Assembly: GCA_937893485.1 (NCBI GenBank)
Contig: CALBJL010000175.1
Location: forward strand, 1 to 17,523
Direction of reading: 5' to 3'
Length of the DNA: 17,523 nt
From: an uncultured bacterium
GTDB taxonomy: Bacteria > Bacillota > Clostridia > Lachnospirales > Lachnospiraceae
The translations under genes were made by a program, and so were the position numbers. Under the pieces are notes generated by a model. The model made no database searches. It saw only the letters and a program-made list of their open reading frames with translations, and was not told where the DNA came from. Below, one piece after another: positions 14,939-17,523 of the stretch. The stretch's first letter is position 1; each line of letters starts with the position of its first letter.

Positions 14939-15994
14939 ATGAAAAAGAAAATCATGAGTATGGCATTAGCAGCAGTATTGGCAGGTTCTATGTTAGGTGG
15001 ATGTGGTTCTTCGTCTGACACTGCATCCGCAGGAGAACTGAACATCTTCATATGGACGGAGTATGTTTCACAGGATGCGATCGATGCATTTGAAAAGGAC
15101 ACCGGAATCAAGGTCAATGTCTCTACTTATTCATCCAATGAGGATATGATTGCGAAGGTAAAATCAGAATCCGAGGGAACCTATGACATTATCCAGCCGA
15201 GTGATTATGCGGTGGAACAGCTCGCCGGACAGGGAATGCTTGAGGAGCTTGACAAAGAGAAGCTGACGAATCTAGGAAATATCGGTGAATCGTATCTTGA
15301 TCCGTCTTACGATCCGGGTAATGTTTATTCCGTACCTTATCAGGGTGGTGTGGCAGCGATTGCGGTCAATACTTCCAAGGTAGATAAGGAGATCACAAGC
15401 TATGGAGATCTGTTTGATCCGTCACTGGCAGGACAGCTTGTGGTGCTGGATGACTATCGTGCGGTGATCGGTATGACAGAGCGCAGCATGGGTCTGAGCA
15501 TGAATGAGACCGATCCCGATATATTATCCGGTGTGGAGGAAAAACTGCTCACCTTAAAGGATAATATCGCACTGTATGATTCAGACAGTCCGAAGTCCGC
15601 AATGATTTCCGGTGACTGTTCCGTCGGATATATGTGGAGTGCTGAGGCTGCACTGGCGATGGAAGAAAATGCGGATATCCAGATCGTATATCCGAGTGAG
15701 GGAGCCTATGTATTTATGGATAACTGGGCGATCCCCAAGGGAGCAAAACACTACGATGCAGCAATGGAGTTTATCAACTATATGCTGAGTGTCGATGCTG
15801 CAAAAATGAATATTGAAGAGTTCCCGTATCTGTCAGCAAACAGTAAGGCAGTAGAGGCAATGGGTGAGGAATACAGCTCAAACGAGGCAAAGAATCCTCC
15901 GGCAGAGGTTATCGCGGCAGGCGAATATGTATCAAATCTGGATACCGATACACTGGCAATCTATGATGAGATGTGGACAAAGTTAAAAGAGTAA
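14939..15994 (+). CDS. potD: Polyamine-binding lipoprotein PotD
   Basis: The 351-residue substrate-binding protein has a lipoprotein signal: MKKKIMSMALAAVLAGSM, then the lipobox LGGC with Cys22 as the lipid-modified residue, then a Ser/Thr linker. Sites that match polyamine contacts in E. coli PotD are WTEY (39-42), SDY (88-90), DDYR (171-174), YMWSAEAA with Trp233, FMDNWAIP with Asp261, and Tyr297 in EEFPYLS. The place of E. coli Trp255 appears to be Phe259, which may shift preference among putrescine, spermidine and agmatine. The mature protein sits on the outer face of the membrane and delivers substrate to PotBC. GAGGGAGG is the ribosome binding site. The agmatine deiminase gene begins 44 bases after the stop, suggesting agmatine as one possible cargo (inference). 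Confidence 0.92.
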   Translation: MKKKIMSMALAAVLAGSMLGGCGSSSDTASAGELNIFIWTEYVSQDAIDAFEKDTGIKVNVSTYSSNEDMIAKVKSESEGTYDIIQPSDYAVEQLAGQGMLEELDKEKLTNLGNIGESYLDPSYDPGNVYSVPYQGGVAAIAVNTSKVDKEITSYGDLFDPSLAGQLVVLDDYRAVIGMTERSMGLSMNETDPDILSGVEEKLLTLKDNIALYDSDSPKSAMISGDCSVGYMWSAEAALAMEENADIQIVYPSEGAYVFMDNWAIPKGAKHYDAAMEFINYMLSVDAAKMNIEEFPYLSANSKAVEAMGEEYSSNEAKNPPAEVIAAGEYVSNLDTDTLAIYDEMWTKLKE

Positions 15995-16038
15995 TCACGG
16001 TCGTATGAAACGCTGGAATAAGGAAAGGAGCCGGGCAC

Positions 16039-17129
16039 ATGGCAAAACGGATCATTGGCAGTACACCGTCAGAGGATGGCTATTATATGCCGGCAGAATA
16101 TGAACCACAGAAAAAAATATGGATGATCTGGCCAAAGCGCCCGGACAACTGGCGTGATCAGGCGCGGCCCGCGCAGCGGGCATATGCAGATGTGGCGGCG
16201 GCAATCAGCACGTTTACGCCTGTGACGATGCTCGCGTCGGCGGACACTTATGAGTCCTGCCGGGCGATGCTGCCGGAGCAGATCCGCGTCGTAGAGCTGC
16301 CATCCGATGATGCATGGTGCAGAGACTGCGGACCGACCTTTCTTGTGAATGGTCATGGCGGGCTGCGTGCCTGTGACTGGCGGGTTCAGTCGACGGCTTG
16401 TATGCGTCGTGGGAGCAGGATGATGCGGTTGCGCGTGGGATCTGTGAACTGGAGAATGTTGATTATTACAGTCTGGATGATTTCGTGCTGGAGGGCGGTT
16501 CGTTTCATGTGGACGGAGAGGGAACGGTGCTCACGACCGAGATGTGTCTGCTGAGCAAGGGCAGAAATCCGCATCTGACGAAAGCGGAGATCGAGCAGCA
16601 TTTGTTAGATTATCTCGGATGCAAGAAGGTTCTCTGGCTGCCGGACGGTATCGATCCGGGTGAGACAAACGGGCATGTGGATGATGTTGCCTGCTTTATC
16701 CGTCCCGGAGAGGTTGCATGTATTGATGTGGAGGATTCGGACAGTCCGTTTTATGAGGCAGCGCAGTCGGCGCAGCGGATACTCTCGCAGGCAGCAGATG
16801 CAAAGGGCAGGAGGCTCAAGGTGCATAAGCTGTGCATGACTGCACAGCCGGTGCGCATGCAGGGTGCAGAGACGATCGTGCAGACGCCGGGATCTGCAAA
16901 GCGCAAAAATGGTGATCTGTGTATCGCCTCCTATCTGAATTTTCTCATCACAAATCGCGGTGTGATCGTTCCGCAGTATGATGATGAAAATGACGCGCTG
17001 GCGTTAGAGCAGATCCGGCAGATGTTTCCGGATCGGGAAGTTGTCGGTGTGCATACACGGGAAATCGTATACGGAGGTGGAAACATCCACTGTATCACAC
17101 AGCAGCAGCCGGATGTGGGCGGCAGATAA
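16039..17129 (+). pseudogene. aguA: Agmatine deiminase, frame broken by an apparent 16-base deletion
   Basis: The first part (16039 to about 16380) encodes MAKRIIGSTPSEDGYYMPAE through DDAWCRDCGPTFLVN to ACDW. After that the matching frame continues only from about 16383 (GSVDGLYASWEQDD) through LEGGSFHVDGEG and NGHVDDVACF to GGGNIHCITQQ with the catalytic cysteine at 17091-17093. The segment that normally reads DW-x-FNAWGG is missing at the junction. Restoring 16 bases would give 368 residues, close to the 365 of the Enterococcus enzyme. All other motifs, including the Asp/His/Cys catalytic set, are intact, so the break is recent or is a sequencing or assembly fault. The working enzyme hydrolyses agmatine to N-carbamoylputrescine and ammonia. 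AAGGAAAGGAG lies just upstream. The gene ends the pot operon before a strong terminator. Confidence 0.85.
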
Positions 17130-17160
17130 TTTTTTTGACTATAATTGCCATAATTGATAG

Positions 17161-17191
17161 AAAGGAGAAGCCGATGCAGGCTTCTCTTTTT
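17161..17191 (+). terminator. Intrinsic terminator of the PII-pot-aguA operon
   Basis: AAAGGAGAAGCC (17161-17172) pairs with GGCTTCTCTTTT (17179-17190) over 12 base pairs (one G-U) around the loop GATGCA, and the T-run spans 17187-17191. It lies 31 bases after the aguA stop. Confidence 0.9.
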
Positions 17192-17236
17192 GCATGCATG
17201 GATTTCAAGGATAATGCGATAAGTCAGACAGAACGC

Positions 17237-17265
17237 TTGTATTTTATTGTTAATACTAGTAAAAT
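17237..17265 (+). promoter_or_regulatory. Sigma-A type promoter of the chemoreceptor gene
   Basis: TTGTAT (17237-17242), 17 bases, TAAAAT (17260-17265). The start would be near 17272, about 50 bases before the ATG at 17321. GGAAGAGAGG at 17301-17310 is the likely ribosome binding site. Confidence 0.55.
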
Positions 17266-17320
17266 TAAAGAAGAGATATATTTGCTAATGAACTGGCAAA
17301 GGAAGAGAGGTAGAATTGTT

Positions 17321-17523
17321 ATGAACAACGTAAAAGTGAGAGTTAAACTGCTTATTGTCATGGTTGCGGCATTTATCGCATTGACTGCATGTGTGGTTTT
17401 CTCGACAGCATCTATGGAGCAGATGAAAACAAATGCACTGGACATCATGGAAACGACAGAGAGAGAATCTTATGATCAGGAGATCAAGGATCAGGTAGAT
17501 ACTGCGATCACTTTATGCCAGAA
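17321..17523 (+). CDS. Methyl-accepting chemotaxis protein or similar Cache-domain sensor, N-terminal part only
   Basis: Sixty-seven codons are visible before the window ends. A short basic start (MNNVKVRVK) leads into one membrane helix (LLIVMVAAFIALTACVVFSTA, residues about 10-30). An extracellular helix of the type found before Cache domains follows: MEQMKTNALDIMETTERESYDQEIKDQVDTAITL. This opening is typical of bacterial chemoreceptors with an extracellular single Cache domain, but histidine kinases and diguanylate cyclases can begin the same way, so the output domain is unknown. It has its own promoter and is separated from the pot operon by a terminator. Confidence 0.65.
   Translation, partial: MNNVKVRVKLLIVMVAAFIALTACVVFSTASMEQMKTNALDIMETTERESYDQEIKDQVDTAITLCQ

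Noticed and set aside
16039..17129. Programmed frameshift in aguA
   Set aside because: A frameshift alone would not restore the missing FNAWG residues, there is no slippery run at the junction, and the family is not known for recoding.
17196..17222. Sigma-28 type promoter (CGATAA at 17217-17222) before the chemoreceptor
   Set aside because: The -10 matches only partly and there is no TAAA at the proper distance; the TTGTAT/TAAAAT pair at 17237-17265 fits better.

Overview
The window looks like chromosomal DNA of a Clostridia-class Firmicute, most likely Lachnospiraceae. The evidence is strong AGGAGG-type ribosome binding sites, sigma-A promoters with 17-base spacers, signal peptides and a lipobox of Gram-positive type, a tRNA without an encoded CCA, and housekeeping proteins (RluF, MetA, PlsC, PotABCD) that read like those of gut Clostridia. 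This assignment rests on protein character only. All genes lie on the + strand. I see no insertion sequence, prophage or CRISPR array.

Layout. (1) 1-3589: the AT-rich 3' end of a membrane protein, probably a polysaccharide flippase, followed by a promoter and a three-gene unit: a secreted propeller-like protein, an MBOAT O-acyltransferase and a DHHW/AlgJ-like partner. Together this looks like the acylation end of a surface-polysaccharide locus. (2) 3600-7200: a secreted RsiV/PdaC-like DUF4163-DUF3298 protein, a long perfect hairpin, a PlsC-type acyltransferase, tRNA-Arg(CCG), and a membrane-anchored protein with two SH3b domains. (3) 7200-11540: rluF (23S rRNA pseudouridine synthase), a somewhat divergent NAD-dependent DNA ligase, then a promoter and metA (with the Glu that marks acetyl-CoA users) followed by a hypoxanthine/uracil-DNA glycosylase. 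(4) 11517-17191: a promoter, a structured leader of about 150 bases, a PII signalling protein, potABCD (polyamine ABC transporter), an agmatine deiminase gene broken by an apparent 16-base deletion, and a strong terminator. (5) 17237-end: a promoter and the start of a chemoreceptor.

The most interesting part is region 4. A PII protein with a lengthened, tyrosine-free T-loop heads a polyamine uptake and agmatine catabolism operon. The RNA leader in front of it can be drawn in two mutually exclusive folds, one exposing and one pairing the ribosome binding site of the PII gene. The simplest reading is a nitrogen or energy sensor that controls polyamine import at the protein level, in an operon that is itself controlled at the RNA level. 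Agmatine deiminase should supply N-carbamoylputrescine from imported agmatine, but here its gene is frame-shifted, by a true mutation or a sequence error.
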